Positions 33,328 to 42,349 of a DNA stretch of 55,829 nucleotides are shown here, piece after piece. The DNA comes from an uncultured Candidatus Saccharibacteria bacterium (GTDB lineage Bacteria; Patescibacteriota; Saccharimonadia; Saccharimonadales; Saccharimonadaceae), in contig CAMVEA010000003.1 in NCBI GenBank assembly GCA_947166405.1, forward strand, positions 1-55,829, read 5' to 3'. Below the pieces are notes generated by a model. The model was not told where the DNA came from. It worked only from the letters and a program-made list of their open reading frames with translations, and made no database searches. A program made the translations under genes and the position numbers. Numbering within the stretch: the first letter of the stretch is position 1; each line of letters starts with the position of its first letter.

Positions 33328-33885
33328 TTAATAGTTAGGACAACCATTGTAATAGCTAGCACCTCTTTGACTAGGATGGTAACTGGGATCAAGAGCGACG
33401 GCAGCACAATCGCCAACATACCGTTGTTCACCAGTACTACTAGTGCAAAGATTGTCATTACCTGAATAACCATCATATGATGTCGTGTCTTTACAATGCC
33501 AAACAATTTTTGTGCCATTTGCGATTACTTTTGTAACTGGCTGCTTAGTAATTTCTTCCCTTGCAAGCTCTCGAGATATTTCTTTTTCGCCCATGTAAGT
33601 AACATTATAGGTATAAGTCTTCTCACCATTGATACCTTCAGTCTTCACTATAGTTTTGCCGTACTCAACGGTATCATCATTTACCGTTTTGGTTTCAAAT
33701 GGAATAGTTTCTTTCTTCGTTTCGGTTACAGTATGCTCGGCTGCAACCTCTTCCTGCTCGGTGGGCTTTTCTGTATCAACTGTTTTCTTATTATATGTTG
33801 CACCCACTGCTACATTACCTATAACAAAAACAGCAATAATAATCATTCCAATCAAAAATGGTATTTTATCAGATTTCATCCTCAT
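33328..33885 (-). CDS. Membrane-anchored G5-domain protein with Cys-rich end
   Basis: A 185-residue protein with an N-terminal membrane segment (IPFLIGMIIIAVFVIGNVAV), an acidic linker, a G5 domain (KKETIPFETKTVNDDTVEYG; VKTEGINGEKTYTYNVTYMG), and a C-terminal stretch with four Cys (WHCKDTTSY, NLCTSS, GDCAAV, NGCPNY) suited to two disulfides. The end resembles secreted YHYD/thermonuclease-associated tails. G5 domains bind N-acetylglucosamine-containing polymers, so a cell-surface role is likely. The start follows AAGGAGTTATT. Confidence 0.78.
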   Translation of the reverse strand: MRMKSDKIPFLIGMIIIAVFVIGNVAVGATYNKKTVDTEKPTEQEEVAAEHTVTETKKETIPFETKTVNDDTVEYGKTIVKTEGINGEKTYTYNVTYMGEKEISRELAREEITKQPVTKVIANGTKIVWHCKDTTSYDGYSGNDNLCTSSTGEQRYVGDCAAVALDPSYHPSQRGASYYNGCPNY

Positions 33886-33960
33886 AATAACTCCTTATGT
33901 TATAATATATGCTATTATACACTAATTCTTCATTTTCGTCAAGTCATTTCCTACATTTAA

Positions 33961-35086
33961 GGTGTTGTTGAATAATTAACACCAAAACAAACCTATCAAC
34001 CAATCAAGTCATCTTGTTAATTCGCTAATTCGTATTTTGGTAAGCCAAGCTCAATAAATTTGTTTATAATCTTCGCCCTTAAGCATTGCTCCGTATATTG
34101 AGTTTCATCTTTTCTAGATTTAAGACGATCACCGAATATGGTTTTCCATCTGTAAAAAAAGCATTTTCCACGAGGCTTCTTCTATGGTAATCTACACTAT
34201 TTTTCCATTCCTCTAATCCCCCTATTCTTTGTATTGCTCTTATTACCTTATTTCTCTCCTCATAGCTAGGTATATCTATTAGTTTGTCATCTTTTAAATC
34301 ATAATGATAGATGGCGTTTTTATTAGGTGGAGCGATAATGGATGTATGGAAACTTGCAACTAATTTATAGTTTCCTTTAGATTCATATGCTCCATCGCCG
34401 ATGACAGTTTTTACTTTGCATTTGTTATCTTGAACCACCTGCTTTAAAAGTGACCTAAGTTGAGTATTATCGTGAGTATGAGCTGAAGTATTAGTAAAAC
34501 CTAGTATATCTCTTGTGTCATAATCTAGAGCAATATGAGTCTCTCGCCAAGTACGACGCTTGTCTTTCCCGTGTTTCCTTACCTTCCATTCACCCTCGCC
34601 AAATACTTTGAAACCAGAGCTATCTATTAACATTACTATGTCAGGCTCATTGTTAGTAATATGATTTATTTTTCTTCAGTAGCGAACTTTGATGCCGCCC
34701 ATTCTCTTAGAGACAGTTGTGTAATCTGGGGCTCCAGATATCTCCATCATCTTAAACAAGAACTCTACAAATCCAGTAGCTTGACGAAGTGGCATATGGA
34801 ATAATTCACGGATTGTTAAAACAAATTCAATAAGCTCATTAGTATATTCCATGGGGCGACCAGGTCTGCCAGTTTTGGCTGGTACGATAAGACTACCGTC
34901 TTTTACGAGTGTTTCCGATATAAGTATGGATAAATTACTACGATTTTTAAGTGTTTTATTATATTCTGACCGATTTTTAATCTTTTTAGTGTTATTATCG
35001 ATATGAGCAGTGTTTGTTTTTATTTTAGTTTTCATATTATAAGAATACCACTGCTCTTTTTGGTTGTCTAATTATTCAACAACGCC
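33961..35086 (-). mobile_element. IS5-family (IS903-like) insertion sequence
   Basis: Eighteen-base terminal inverted repeats with one mismatch (GGTGTTGTTGAATAATTA at 33961 and its complement ending at 35086) enclose one transposase frame on the minus strand. The element is about 1.13 kb. I could not find a clear target-site duplication. It has cut a small gene whose first eight codons remain on its right. Confidence 0.85.
34079..35035 (-). pseudogene. IS5-like DDE transposase with an in-frame TGA
   Basis: The N-terminal 119 codons (AKTGRPGRPMEYTNELIEFV; ISGAPDYTTVSKRMGGIKVR) and the C-terminal part (VMLIDSSGFKVFGEGEWKVR; KHGKDKRRTWRETHIALDYD; VKTVIGDGAYESKGNY) are in the same frame, separated by one TGA at 34676-34678. 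DDE residues are Asp in LIDSSG, Asp in IGDGAY, and Glu in SLVENAFF. With that codon read through, it would be a complete transposase of about 318 residues. A point nonsense mutation is simplest; origin in a lineage where TGA is sense is possible. Confidence 0.85.
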
Positions 35087-35110
35087 TACCTTTGCTTCTT
35101 TCTTTGACAT
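35087..35110 (-). pseudogene. First eight codons of a gene cut by the insertion sequence
   Basis: ATG 35110 begins MSKKEAKV and runs into the IS end. It is preceded by AAGGATAAAGT and by an extended -10 (TGG-TAAAAT at 35128-35136), so a real gene started here. The left flank of the IS (33922-33960) reads on to a TAG within 13 codons in one frame, so the original gene was short or the rest has been lost. Confidence 0.5.
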
Positions 35111-35277
35111 ACTTTATCCTTTATTCTATTTTACCACAATAAAACTAAACGAGCCAAAGTCACTTCGGCATTACGAGCCAGTCTCCATATTAATTTCACA
35201 TTTCATAGTTTTCTATAATTCTATACCAATAAAACCAACATCGTTTTGTTTGGCGAAGAATTATTTATTATTTTGCA

Positions 35278-35286
35278 TGCTATAAT
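35278..35286 (+). promoter_or_regulatory. Extended -10 promoter of the DUF4268 gene
   Basis: TGC-TATAAT lies about 45 bases before ATG 35332. The leader ends with CGGAGAAAATATA, a moderate ribosome-binding site. Confidence 0.5.
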
Positions 35287-35331
35287 AATACTTAGACAAA
35301 AAACCTATAAATACTAAACGGAGAAAATATA

Positions 35332-36258
35332 ATGTCAACAATCGGGAAACTAAAAGAAATCGATGTGCGCAATCTTTGGCAACACGAACAATATGATTTT
35401 TCAAAATGGCTCGCCAAAGAAAATAATCTAGAATACCTGAATGATATTCTTGGTCTAACATTAACCGATGTTAATACTGAAGAATACGTTGGCCCATTTA
35501 GATGCGATATTGTCGCCAAAGATGAGACAACCAACGATGTAATCATTATAGAAAATCAACTTGAGCCCACTAATCACGAGCATCTTGGCAAAACAATTAC
35601 ATACGCAGCCGGGCTAAATGCAAAATACATCGTCTGGATTGCTAAGAAAGCCAAAGAAGAACATCGCGCCGCCGTTGAATGGCTCAATAACAACTCTTCG
35701 CAGAATATAAACTTCTTTCTTATCGAGATCCACGCTTATCAAATCGGCGACTCTGAACCAGCCCCATTGTTTAAAATCATCGAGCAACCAAATGATTTCA
35801 TTAAGGCCGACAAGACAAATTCAAAAAATGATGAGTTGAACAAAAGTCAAGCTGAACGCTTAACTTTTTGGGATCAATTCAACCAAGCCGTAATTGAACA
35901 CAACAGACCATTTAATGTTCGGAAAGCCACTACTGATCACTGGTACGATGTGGCGCTTGGTACTAGTAACGCACATCTTGCTATTACGTTAGTCAATAAA
36001 GAAGGTAGAGTAGGTATAGAATTATATATTAATGATGACAAAGAATTATTTGATAAACTATACACCGATAGAGAAATTATTGAATCCGAACTTGACTCCA
36101 AGCTAAATTGGCAACGTCTTGATAATCGCAAAGCATCGCGAATCATCTGTTATATAGATGGCCTAAATTTTGACGACCACTCCAACTATCCAGAGCTCAA
36201 CGAGAGAATCATTTCGACCGTAATAAAAATGCGCAAAGTGTTTAAAAAATACTTATAA
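35332..36258 (+). CDS. DUF4268 protein with PD-(D/E)xK-like N-terminus
   Basis: A 308-residue protein. Residues about 40-110 look like a nuclease core: FRCDIVAKDETTNDVIIIEN, then QLEPTNHEHLGKTITYAAGL (Asp, Glu and Gln/Lys positions). Residues about 170-300 match DUF4268 (TFWDQFNQAVIEHNRPFNVR; HLAITLVNKEGRVGIELYIN). Such proteins are found near restriction-modification and other defence genes. It is single here, next to the insertion sequence and the nuclease-DUF2075 gene, in what looks like a small defence region. Confidence 0.8.
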   Translation: MSTIGKLKEIDVRNLWQHEQYDFSKWLAKENNLEYLNDILGLTLTDVNTEEYVGPFRCDIVAKDETTNDVIIIENQLEPTNHEHLGKTITYAAGLNAKYIVWIAKKAKEEHRAAVEWLNNNSSQNINFFLIEIHAYQIGDSEPAPLFKIIEQPNDFIKADKTNSKNDELNKSQAERLTFWDQFNQAVIEHNRPFNVRKATTDHWYDVALGTSNAHLAITLVNKEGRVGIELYINDDKELFDKLYTDREIIESELDSKLNWQRLDNRKASRIICYIDGLNFDDHSNYPELNERIISTVIKMRKVFKKYL

Positions 36259-36277
36259 ACCGCTCAAAAAACACACT

Positions 36278-36409
36278 CTAAAATCCTAATTCTTTCATAT
36301 GTTCAATAAAACCCTCCCTTCTAGGCTTAATCTTAACAGGCATCATATCACGCAAATACCTGACAGCTTCATCGTATATTGCTTTAAGCTTTACTTCATT
36401 ACCGTCCAT
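36278..36409 (-). CDS. 43-residue uncharacterised protein
   Basis: ATG 36409 begins MDGNEVKLKAIYDEAVRYLR and continues DMMPVKIKPRREGFIEHMKE with the end LGF. The composition is that of a stable, basic helical protein. TATAAT lies about 25 bases upstream with a weak AGAAG before the start. It fills the gap between two plus-strand genes. Function is unknown. Confidence 0.5.
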   Translation of the reverse strand: MDGNEVKLKAIYDEAVRYLRDMMPVKIKPRREGFIEHMKELGF

Positions 36410-36465
36410 TTTTCATCTTCTTTTCCCATTATAACTCAAAAAGTAATATAATATTATTTACAAAT

Positions 36466-37590
36466 ATGGCATCACGCAAAAATTCACTAATGAAGACCAA
36501 CTACCAATCCCGCTCCCGCGGCATGTTCCTCGGCCTCGCCATCGGCGATGCACTTGGTGCTCCCGTCGAATTCCTGCCCGGCCCCGGCAGCCTATATATC
36601 GAAGAAATGGGCGACAAAATCGCCCACTTCCACGATAATTATCGTAATCCCAAAGGTGTTTGGACCGACGACACCGAAATGGCACTTTGCATTGCCGACA
36701 GCCTATTCGTCAATAATGGCTACGACTCTTATGACATCATGCGACGCTTCCGAGCCTGGGCCGAAGAAGGTTACCGCACCTACGACGACAAGCCCGCCGC
36801 GGACGTCGGCCGACAAACCGCTCGCGCCATCGAAGATTTCACAAGCCACCCCATAGTCCCACGAAACAACCCCAAAACCGATTCCGCCGGCAACGGCGCC
36901 ATCATGCGCCTCGCTCCCATCATCATCGCCACGACTTTTCCCGACAAAAACTATCCCACTCTAGGACAAGCCTACGAAAAGGGCACCCTAGCAACCAAAC
37001 CCGAAGACCCGCATGCCGAGTTTATCGACCAAAAAGACATCGAGCCAACCCTCAAAATGGCAGCCCTATCTTGCCGCGAGACTCACGATTCCATCGCCGC
37101 CATCACCACCACGGTCCTCTTCGCCACCACATTATACTGCGCCCTTCACGGTCTCAACAAAAACCACATAGCCGCCTACTACTCCAGATGGATGAATCTC
37201 GGTGAAGAATATGATCAATTCTGGATCGAAAACATAGATGCTCTTGTTGGCCGTGCCCTCGACAAAAGCCCCACCGAACTCAAAGATCTCGGCGGCTATA
37301 TCGTCGACGCCTTCGCCATTTCCCTTTGGGGACTTATTAATTACGACAATTTCAAAGATGGCATGCTAGCAGTGATTCGCCTCGGCGGTGACACTGACAC
37401 CAACGCCGCCTGCTACGGCCAACTCGCCGGCGCCTACTACGGCTACGAGAATATCCCCGAAGAATGGCGTAAAGGCGTTTTTAAATCGGACGAAATCGTC
37501 GAAATCGCCGACACCCTCCTCAAAATGCCAAAATGCCCAATCTTACGCACTCGTTTCGAAGACGACGAAAACTTCAAAACACCAGATTAA
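36466..37590 (+). CDS. ADP-ribosylglycohydrolase (DraG-like)
   Basis: A 374-residue all-alpha ADP-ribosyl hydrolase. Metal-binding motifs are AIGDALGAPVEF, WTDDTEMAL (about 66), and GGDTDTNAACYGQLAGAYYG (about 308), with NGAIMRLAPI between. It removes ADP-ribose from proteins or nucleic acids using two Mg ions. Codons favour C in the third position, unlike the AT-rich genes before it. The start is not fixed: ATG 36466 is used; MKTNYQSRSRG from 36490 is another candidate. No ADP-ribosyltransferase is adjacent. Confidence 0.9.
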   Translation: MASRKNSLMKTNYQSRSRGMFLGLAIGDALGAPVEFLPGPGSLYIEEMGDKIAHFHDNYRNPKGVWTDDTEMALCIADSLFVNNGYDSYDIMRRFRAWAEEGYRTYDDKPAADVGRQTARAIEDFTSHPIVPRNNPKTDSAGNGAIMRLAPIIIATTFPDKNYPTLGQAYEKGTLATKPEDPHAEFIDQKDIEPTLKMAALSCRETHDSIAAITTTVLFATTLYCALHGLNKNHIAAYYSRWMNLGEEYDQFWIENIDALVGRALDKSPTELKDLGGYIVDAFAISLWGLINYDNFKDGMLAVIRLGGDTDTNAACYGQLAGAYYGYENIPEEWRKGVFKSDEIVEIADTLLKMPKCPILRTRFEDDENFKTPD

Positions 37591-37650
37591 GCATATCGGC
37601 TTCATACAGTTAGTAGAACACTCCTAACACACGCGACCCACACCCCGTAC

Positions 37651-37679
37651 TTGACACCACCCCAAAACAATGTTACAAT
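37651..37679 (+). promoter_or_regulatory. Canonical -35/-10 promoter of the 409-residue protein gene
   Basis: TTGACA and TACAAT are exactly 17 bases apart, with TG one base before the -10. It is the best consensus promoter in the window. A leader of about 65 bases ends with AAAGGAGGCACC. Confidence 0.7.
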
Positions 37680-37750
37680 ATAATTGACCACAATATGTAA
37701 CAACCCGCCGAAAAGGCGACAAATCATATTATTATCTTAAAGGAGGCACC

Positions 37751-38980
37751 ATGCAAAACCATCAAAACGCATCAAACCCACAATCAACCTCACGCTCATT
37801 TCTTTCAAACCAATTCGACTATCTTTTTGACGACGGCGAAGACAAGGCCCTTGTAGACTGTCTCGCTCGCTACATCATCACCGGCGACCATCTCATTACT
37901 ACCCCGGCACTCTGGCAAGATGTCGCCATCTTTATCCGCTATAAAAAGCGCGACGTCTGGTCCCTCAGCGACGAACAGCTCGACAATGCCAAACGCGCCA
38001 TCTTTATCTACCGCGTCAAATACATCACCGAACACCTCTCCAAACAAGACATCGTCAAATGCCTCAACAAATTCTACTCCCAAAGAAACGACCCCCACTA
38101 CGACCCAGATTACAGAAACCCGGCCAGCCGCTACTTTGACCAAAAGCTCCACGCTCCTGTCGATTCCCTTTTTCTCACCCAAGAAAAACTCATTATCGAC
38201 AAACCAGACCTCAAAAACTTCAACAAACTCTTCGCCTACCCCTGCTGGCTTGAGTTTACCGATGCAGCCATCGATCAGATTACGGATCTAATCCTCGCAA
38301 ACAAACTCACCGACGAGCAAATCGATTATTTCCTCGGCGCCACCGACGACTTCAAAAACTACGACCAGTGGTTCAAAATCACAAAACACATCCTAAAAAC
38401 CACTAACGACCCACATGTTTTCTACACCGCTGGCGACACCCTCGCCATCATCCGAAGAGCCGTTCCAGCCGACGCAAAATCCCAAAAATGGTTCAACGAC
38501 CAGCTTTTCGAAATCTTCTGGCCTCGCGTCGGCAGTATCTGGCCACTCCAGCACGAAGAATTAATCAACGAAGGGGCAGCTGAAATTCTCACCGACTCCA
38601 TCGGTTGGCTCCACACCATTAGCGATATTAAAGACCGCCTCGAAGGGCTCGGCGACGACTTCGTCATAATCGACTTCAACACCGACGACGCCGACTTCAA
38701 AGCCCAAAAATCCACTCTTCATAAAATCATCCAAAACAAAGGCTGCAACCCCACAGGGGCTCTCAACCTCTTTTTCGATCTTGCCGACATAGCAACTGGC
38801 CCAGAGACCACCAAAGCACTCCGCGAATTCGCCGAAACCGAATTTACACCATACATCAAAACCACCGGAATAAACACCAAAGCAACCACGGATCTAATCA
38901 ACAAAGCCGTCAAACACGCCGAATCCTACCAACAAACCCTCACCCGCGAACGCCAAAACCTCGCCAAACTCATCAAATAA
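37751..38980 (+). CDS. Uncharacterised 409-residue soluble protein
   Basis: The start follows a strong AAAGGAGGCACC. The protein is mostly helical and charged with no signal peptide or membrane segment (LDNAKRAIFIYRVKYITEHL; YPCWLEFTDAAIDQITDLIL; IIQNKGCNPTGALNLFFDLA). No catalytic motif is recognised. Codon use is C-ending and similar to the ADP-ribosylglycohydrolase gene upstream, hinting at shared origin or high expression. The strong promoter and ribosome-binding site suggest an abundant protein. Confidence 0.75.
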   Translation: MQNHQNASNPQSTSRSFLSNQFDYLFDDGEDKALVDCLARYIITGDHLITTPALWQDVAIFIRYKKRDVWSLSDEQLDNAKRAIFIYRVKYITEHLSKQDIVKCLNKFYSQRNDPHYDPDYRNPASRYFDQKLHAPVDSLFLTQEKLIIDKPDLKNFNKLFAYPCWLEFTDAAIDQITDLILANKLTDEQIDYFLGATDDFKNYDQWFKITKHILKTTNDPHVFYTAGDTLAIIRRAVPADAKSQKWFNDQLFEIFWPRVGSIWPLQHEELINEGAAEILTDSIGWLHTISDIKDRLEGLGDDFVIIDFNTDDADFKAQKSTLHKIIQNKGCNPTGALNLFFDLADIATGPETTKALREFAETEFTPYIKTTGINTKATTDLINKAVKHAESYQQTLTRERQNLAKLIK

Positions 38981-39031
38981 CGCCACCAAAAGCCAAAATC
39001 CCAAGTGATTCATCAAATAACTTAATCTGTC

Positions 39032-41005
39032 TTAGATATTTTTCGCATAATCAGCAATTATCTTCGCTGTCGCTTCATTGCCTATTGAACTATCCACGCA
39101 TAGATCGTAATTCTCACGCCGACCCCATTCGAACCCAGATATCGCTTTATAATAAGAAGCACGATTCGCATCCGAACGTTTAATAGACTTCCTTGCCTCG
39201 TTCGGTTTATCGCCATACATTTCTTTTAGCTTCTTTATACGATATTCATCGGGCGCAGAAATAAACACGCGTAGCACTTTTTTGTTATCCCGCAAAACAT
39301 AATCCGCTGCGCGTCCAACAATCACGCATGAGCCATGTTTAGCTATCTCTTCGATTGTTTGACGTTGCGCTTTGATGGCATATTCAGCCGGAGCAGAGCT
39401 AAGATACAAATCGCGCATTATACCTTCATCATCGCGCGTATTCAACTCATTCAAATATCCTTCCGAAAGGCCAGACTCCTTTGCCGTCACAGCCAATAAT
39501 TCCTTGTAATAATACGGGATCTTCAACTGCTCGGCCACAAGTTTACCAATCTCTTTGCCAGCAGAACCATGTTGGCGAGAAATCGCAACAATTACACCAG
39601 GACGAGACTTTTTAATTGCCGCATCTTCGATGACGTCAACAGTTTTTGTCTTTCCAAGATTTACGTAAAACCTAACCGCCAAAGTGCCAGCAATCACAAT
39701 ACCAATTGCATCCGCAACTGGTGCAGCGTACAGAACGCCCTCCACGCCGAAGAAGTTTGGCAGAATAAAACAAAGCGGCACAAAGCAAACGATGTCTCGC
39801 GTCAATGAGACAACGGTTGCTCTCTTCGGTTCACCCACAGCTTGAAAGAAAATAGAGATTGCCTTAATCAAAAGTGTAAACGTAACCAACATCAAGAAAA
39901 TTCGGAACATCTTACGCGCAAACTCCATATAGAGTTCATTTTGCGTACCAAAAATCCCAATCACAAGATCTGGGAAGAATTCAAAAATAATTGTCGCAAT
40001 AATACCAACAGTAACCGTACAAATTACAGCAATACGAAAAGTCTCTTTAACGCGATCGTATTTTTCCGCGCCATAATTGAAACCAAGAATCGGCTGTGCA
40101 CCCACTAATAAACCAACCACAATATTTATAACGATTGTAAAAACCTTCATAGCAATGCCCATAACCGCAATCGGAATATCTGCGCCATAAATTGACTGTG
40201 CGCCCCACTTTGCAAGCATCATGTTACCAACAAGCGAAGTCGCTACGATAGACATTTGTGTAATGAAAGTAGAAATTCCAAGTTTAGTAAATTGCAAAAT
40301 AGTTCCTAGTTCTAGTTTAAAATCTGCCAGTTTCAACTTAAAAGTACGTGCGCGAAAAAATATATAATAAATTCCTAACGCAAACGATGCAATTTGACCA
40401 ATAATTGTCGCGATAGCAGCACCTTCAATCCCCCAGTCGAGACCAAAAATGAAAACTGGGTCAAGAATAATGTTAATTACAGCACCAAGTACGGTCACAA
40501 TCATTGAAAAAGCTGGCGAGCCATCGGCTCGAATAATATTAGAAAGCACGCCACCCATCATTGCAGCAGTAGATGCATACAAAATAATCCTAAAATAACT
40601 CTGCGCTAGTGGCAGTGATGCGTCGGATGCGCCAAAAAGACGCAAAAGTGGATTCATAAAGATGAAGCCGAATGCGATGAATAAGATACTGACGATAACA
40701 TTAACCGCCAAAGCATTGCCGATAATCTTTGCGACGCCTTTGTCATCTTTCTGTCCTTGACGAATACTCATAAGCGCAACAGCGCCATCTCCAAAACACC
40801 ACGCAAACGCAAACGAAATAATCGTAATCGGAAATACGATTGACGTTGCAGCATTGCCGAGAAAACCCAACTTCGAGTTACCAATAAATATTTGGTCGAC
40901 AATATTGTAAAGTGCACTAATTAACAGTGAAATAATACACGGAACCGCAAACCTCCGCACTAGTTTACTAATTCTTTCTGAGCCTAACGCCATATTGTTT
41001 TCCAC
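39032..41005 (-). CDS. MATE transporter fused to a cytidylate-kinase-like domain
   Basis: A 657-residue fusion. Residues 1-450 are a MATE-family transporter with about 12 membrane segments (LVRRFAVPCIISLLISALYN; NIVDQIFIGNSKLGFLGNAA; ISFAFAWCFGDGAVALMSIR). Residues about 465-657 are a cytidylate-kinase-like domain with the P-loop SRQHGSAGKEIGKLVAEQL, then VIVGRAADYVLRD and VFISAPDEYRIKKLKEMYG. MATE proteins export drugs by ion antiport; the nucleotide-binding domain may sense or modify a nucleotide. The GTG at 41005 follows AGAAGG at good spacing; ATG 40993 is the alternative. Confidence 0.88.
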   Translation of the reverse strand: MENNMALGSERISKLVRRFAVPCIISLLISALYNIVDQIFIGNSKLGFLGNAATSIVFPITIISFAFAWCFGDGAVALMSIRQGQKDDKGVAKIIGNALAVNVIVSILFIAFGFIFMNPLLRLFGASDASLPLAQSYFRIILYASTAAMMGGVLSNIIRADGSPAFSMIVTVLGAVINIILDPVFIFGLDWGIEGAAIATIIGQIASFALGIYYIFFRARTFKLKLADFKLELGTILQFTKLGISTFITQMSIVATSLVGNMMLAKWGAQSIYGADIPIAVMGIAMKVFTIVINIVVGLLVGAQPILGFNYGAEKYDRVKETFRIAVICTVTVGIIATIIFEFFPDLVIGIFGTQNELYMEFARKMFRIFLMLVTFTLLIKAISIFFQAVGEPKRATVVSLTRDIVCFVPLCFILPNFFGVEGVLYAAPVADAIGIVIAGTLAVRFYVNLGKTKTVDVIEDAAIKKSRPGVIVAISRQHGSAGKEIGKLVAEQLKIPYYYKELLAVTAKESGLSEGYLNELNTRDDEGIMRDLYLSSAPAEYAIKAQRQTIEEIAKHGSCVIVGRAADYVLRDNKKVLRVFISAPDEYRIKKLKEMYGDKPNEARKSIKRSDANRASYYKAISGFEWGRRENYDLCVDSSIGNEATAKIIADYAKNI

Positions 41006-41121
41006 AAAAAACCTTCTTTCTTTGATTAATTATTAATACTCTTGCCGTATGTTTACGTCGTTTTTATCTCAAAAGACTGTTTCAAGCTTTACTAATTATA
41101 TCATAAATCTCATCAACCTGA

Positions 41122-41190
41122 TCACAGACATTTGCAGAATGCGTCACTTTGCTCAAATACGTAATCGCGATATTCTCTACTACTTGCCAT
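41122..41190 (-). pseudogene. Remnant of a TfoX-like N-terminal domain gene
   Basis: ATG 41190 begins MASSREYRDYVFEQ, which matches the start of TfoX_N proteins, then derails to TGA after 22 codons. Another frame in the same stretch reads WQVVENIAITYLSKVTHSAN and ends at 41095, so a longer gene was scrambled here. A 13-codon ORF (MEKLKAHKKNCEK, 41199-41240 region) sits just upstream. Confidence 0.4.
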
Positions 41191-41237
41191 TTATTTCTCA
41201 CAGTTCTTTTTATGCGCCTTAAGTTTCTCCATCGCCT

Positions 41238-41879
41238 TTAATTCTCCAGCCTAATCTCCTCCCCATCCTTCACCACCATCTTATTCTTCCCTGTAAACCT
41301 CTCCGCAATCTCAGCATCAAACAACTTCTCCGGATTCATATGGTACGGAATACTATGCCGCGCCTGAATCATATCCGCCACCTGCGACGCCTCCTCCGCC
41401 GTCATCGTATAAGTTCCATCCGTCGGAATAAAAGCATAGTCAAAATGCCGCTCAAAAAACTCCTTCATCTGCGGCGTAATATAAGTATCCCCCGCCACAT
41501 AAATCTTCACCCCGCTCCTAAGCGTCAAAATATACCCCACGCACTCACGCACATCATGATACGAATTATACCCCGCTTCAACCGTTTCAATCATAACATA
41601 ACCCAGATCAAAACTATTATGCTTCCCGCCCGCCAAGGCTTCTCGCCAAGTAATCACCTGTACGCCATCATTCCGATTCGCAACCTTCTCCACCGCATTA
41701 TGATCATAATGCCCATGCGTCACCAAAATTAAATCTGCCGGCACCTCATAATCTTCCCCCGCATACGGGTCTACATAAATCACCTTACCATCCGCCGTCG
41801 TAATCCTGAGGCTCGCATGCCCAAGATAAAGCAATCGGTCTTTCTTATCATTATTCATCATATCCAACCTTTCGCTCAT
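41238..41879 (-). CDS. Metallo-beta-lactamase-fold hydrolase
   Basis: A 213-residue UPF0173-like MBL protein. The metal site is VTHGHYDHN (HxHxDH), with later ligands in YVAGDTYITP and IPYHMNPEKLF. These enzymes hydrolyse varied esters or lactones; the substrate is unknown. It is the second gene after mmcQ-like 41885-42292, with a five-base gap. A mini-copy with the middle deleted lies at 42832-42999. Confidence 0.85.
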   Translation of the reverse strand: MSERLDMMNNDKKDRLLYLGHASLRITTADGKVIYVDPYAGEDYEVPADLILVTHGHYDHNAVEKVANRNDGVQVITWREALAGGKHNSFDLGYVMIETVEAGYNSYHDVRECVGYILTLRSGVKIYVAGDTYITPQMKEFFERHFDYAFIPTDGTYTMTAEEASQVADMIQARHSIPYHMNPEKLFDAEIAERFTGKNKMVVKDGEEIRLEN

Positions 41880-41884
41880 ATTTA

Positions 41885-42292
41885 CTATCGCTTTTCTAAA
41901 GGAATATTCATATTCCCTGGCTCATTCACCGTCGCTTCGTAGCTCTCATCCACCCATCGACGCAAATCTTCAAACGGCACCGTCCCATCCAGCAGAGCCG
42001 ACACCCAACCCCAACCCGAGCTAGGATAGCCCCTCAAATATCCAGCCTGCCGGTATAAATCCTCCGCCAATTCTTTGTCGCGAATCTTAAAACTCACCAC
42101 ATCCACCAAACTATCTCCGCCCAACCCAAACTCGCTATATGGTTTCACAAAAAACACCGCGAACCACTTCCCGCTCACCTGTCTAAATACTGCATAATCT
42201 TCATGATTAAACGGCAACTGCTCCTCACGAATCTTATATTTCTTTTCGATATAATCTTCTAGTTGTTCTCGAATTGGTTTGTCGCTAGGCAT
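41885..42292 (-). CDS. MmcQ/YjbR-family protein
   Basis: A 135-residue protein of the YjbR fold: LEDYIEKKYKIREEQLPFNH, YAVFRQVSGKWFAVFFVK, and the family's end GYPSSGWGWVSALLDGTVPF. The fold is related to DNA-binding proteins, but its function is not settled. The open frame starts with TTG 42298; I choose ATG 42292, which follows AAAGGA at seven bases. Its promoter-leader (42298-42331) is almost identical to that of the zinc-ribbon gene at 43277-43310. Confidence 0.85.
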   Translation of the reverse strand: MPSDKPIREQLEDYIEKKYKIREEQLPFNHEDYAVFRQVSGKWFAVFFVKPYSEFGLGGDSLVDVVSFKIRDKELAEDLYRQAGYLRGYPSSGWGWVSALLDGTVPFEDLRRWVDESYEATVNEPGNMNIPLEKR

Positions 42293-42297
42293 AAGCA

Positions 42298-42331
42298 AAT
42301 CCTTTGTTAACTTATTACCATTATACCACTA
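42298..42331 (-). repeat. Duplicated promoter-leader block (copy 1; copy 2 at 43277-43310)
   Basis: The two 34-base blocks differ at one position and each contains TGG-TATAAT, a short leader with GTTAAC, and AAAGGAT. Copy 1 serves the MmcQ/YjbR gene and copy 2 the zinc-ribbon gene, which are unrelated in sequence. Confidence 0.85.
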
Positions 42332-42349
42332 CAAAAAATCATTCGCTGT

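Noticed and set aside
34676-34678. Evidence that this genome reads TGA as sense
   Set aside because: Genes such as rseP and the DUF1653 gene end in TGA at the expected place with overlapping or adjacent genes, so TGA is a stop here. Only the insertion sequence shows an in-frame TGA.
33922-35136. Target-site duplication of the insertion sequence
   Set aside because: The bases outside the two terminal repeats do not match over any length expected for this family, so no duplication is claimed.
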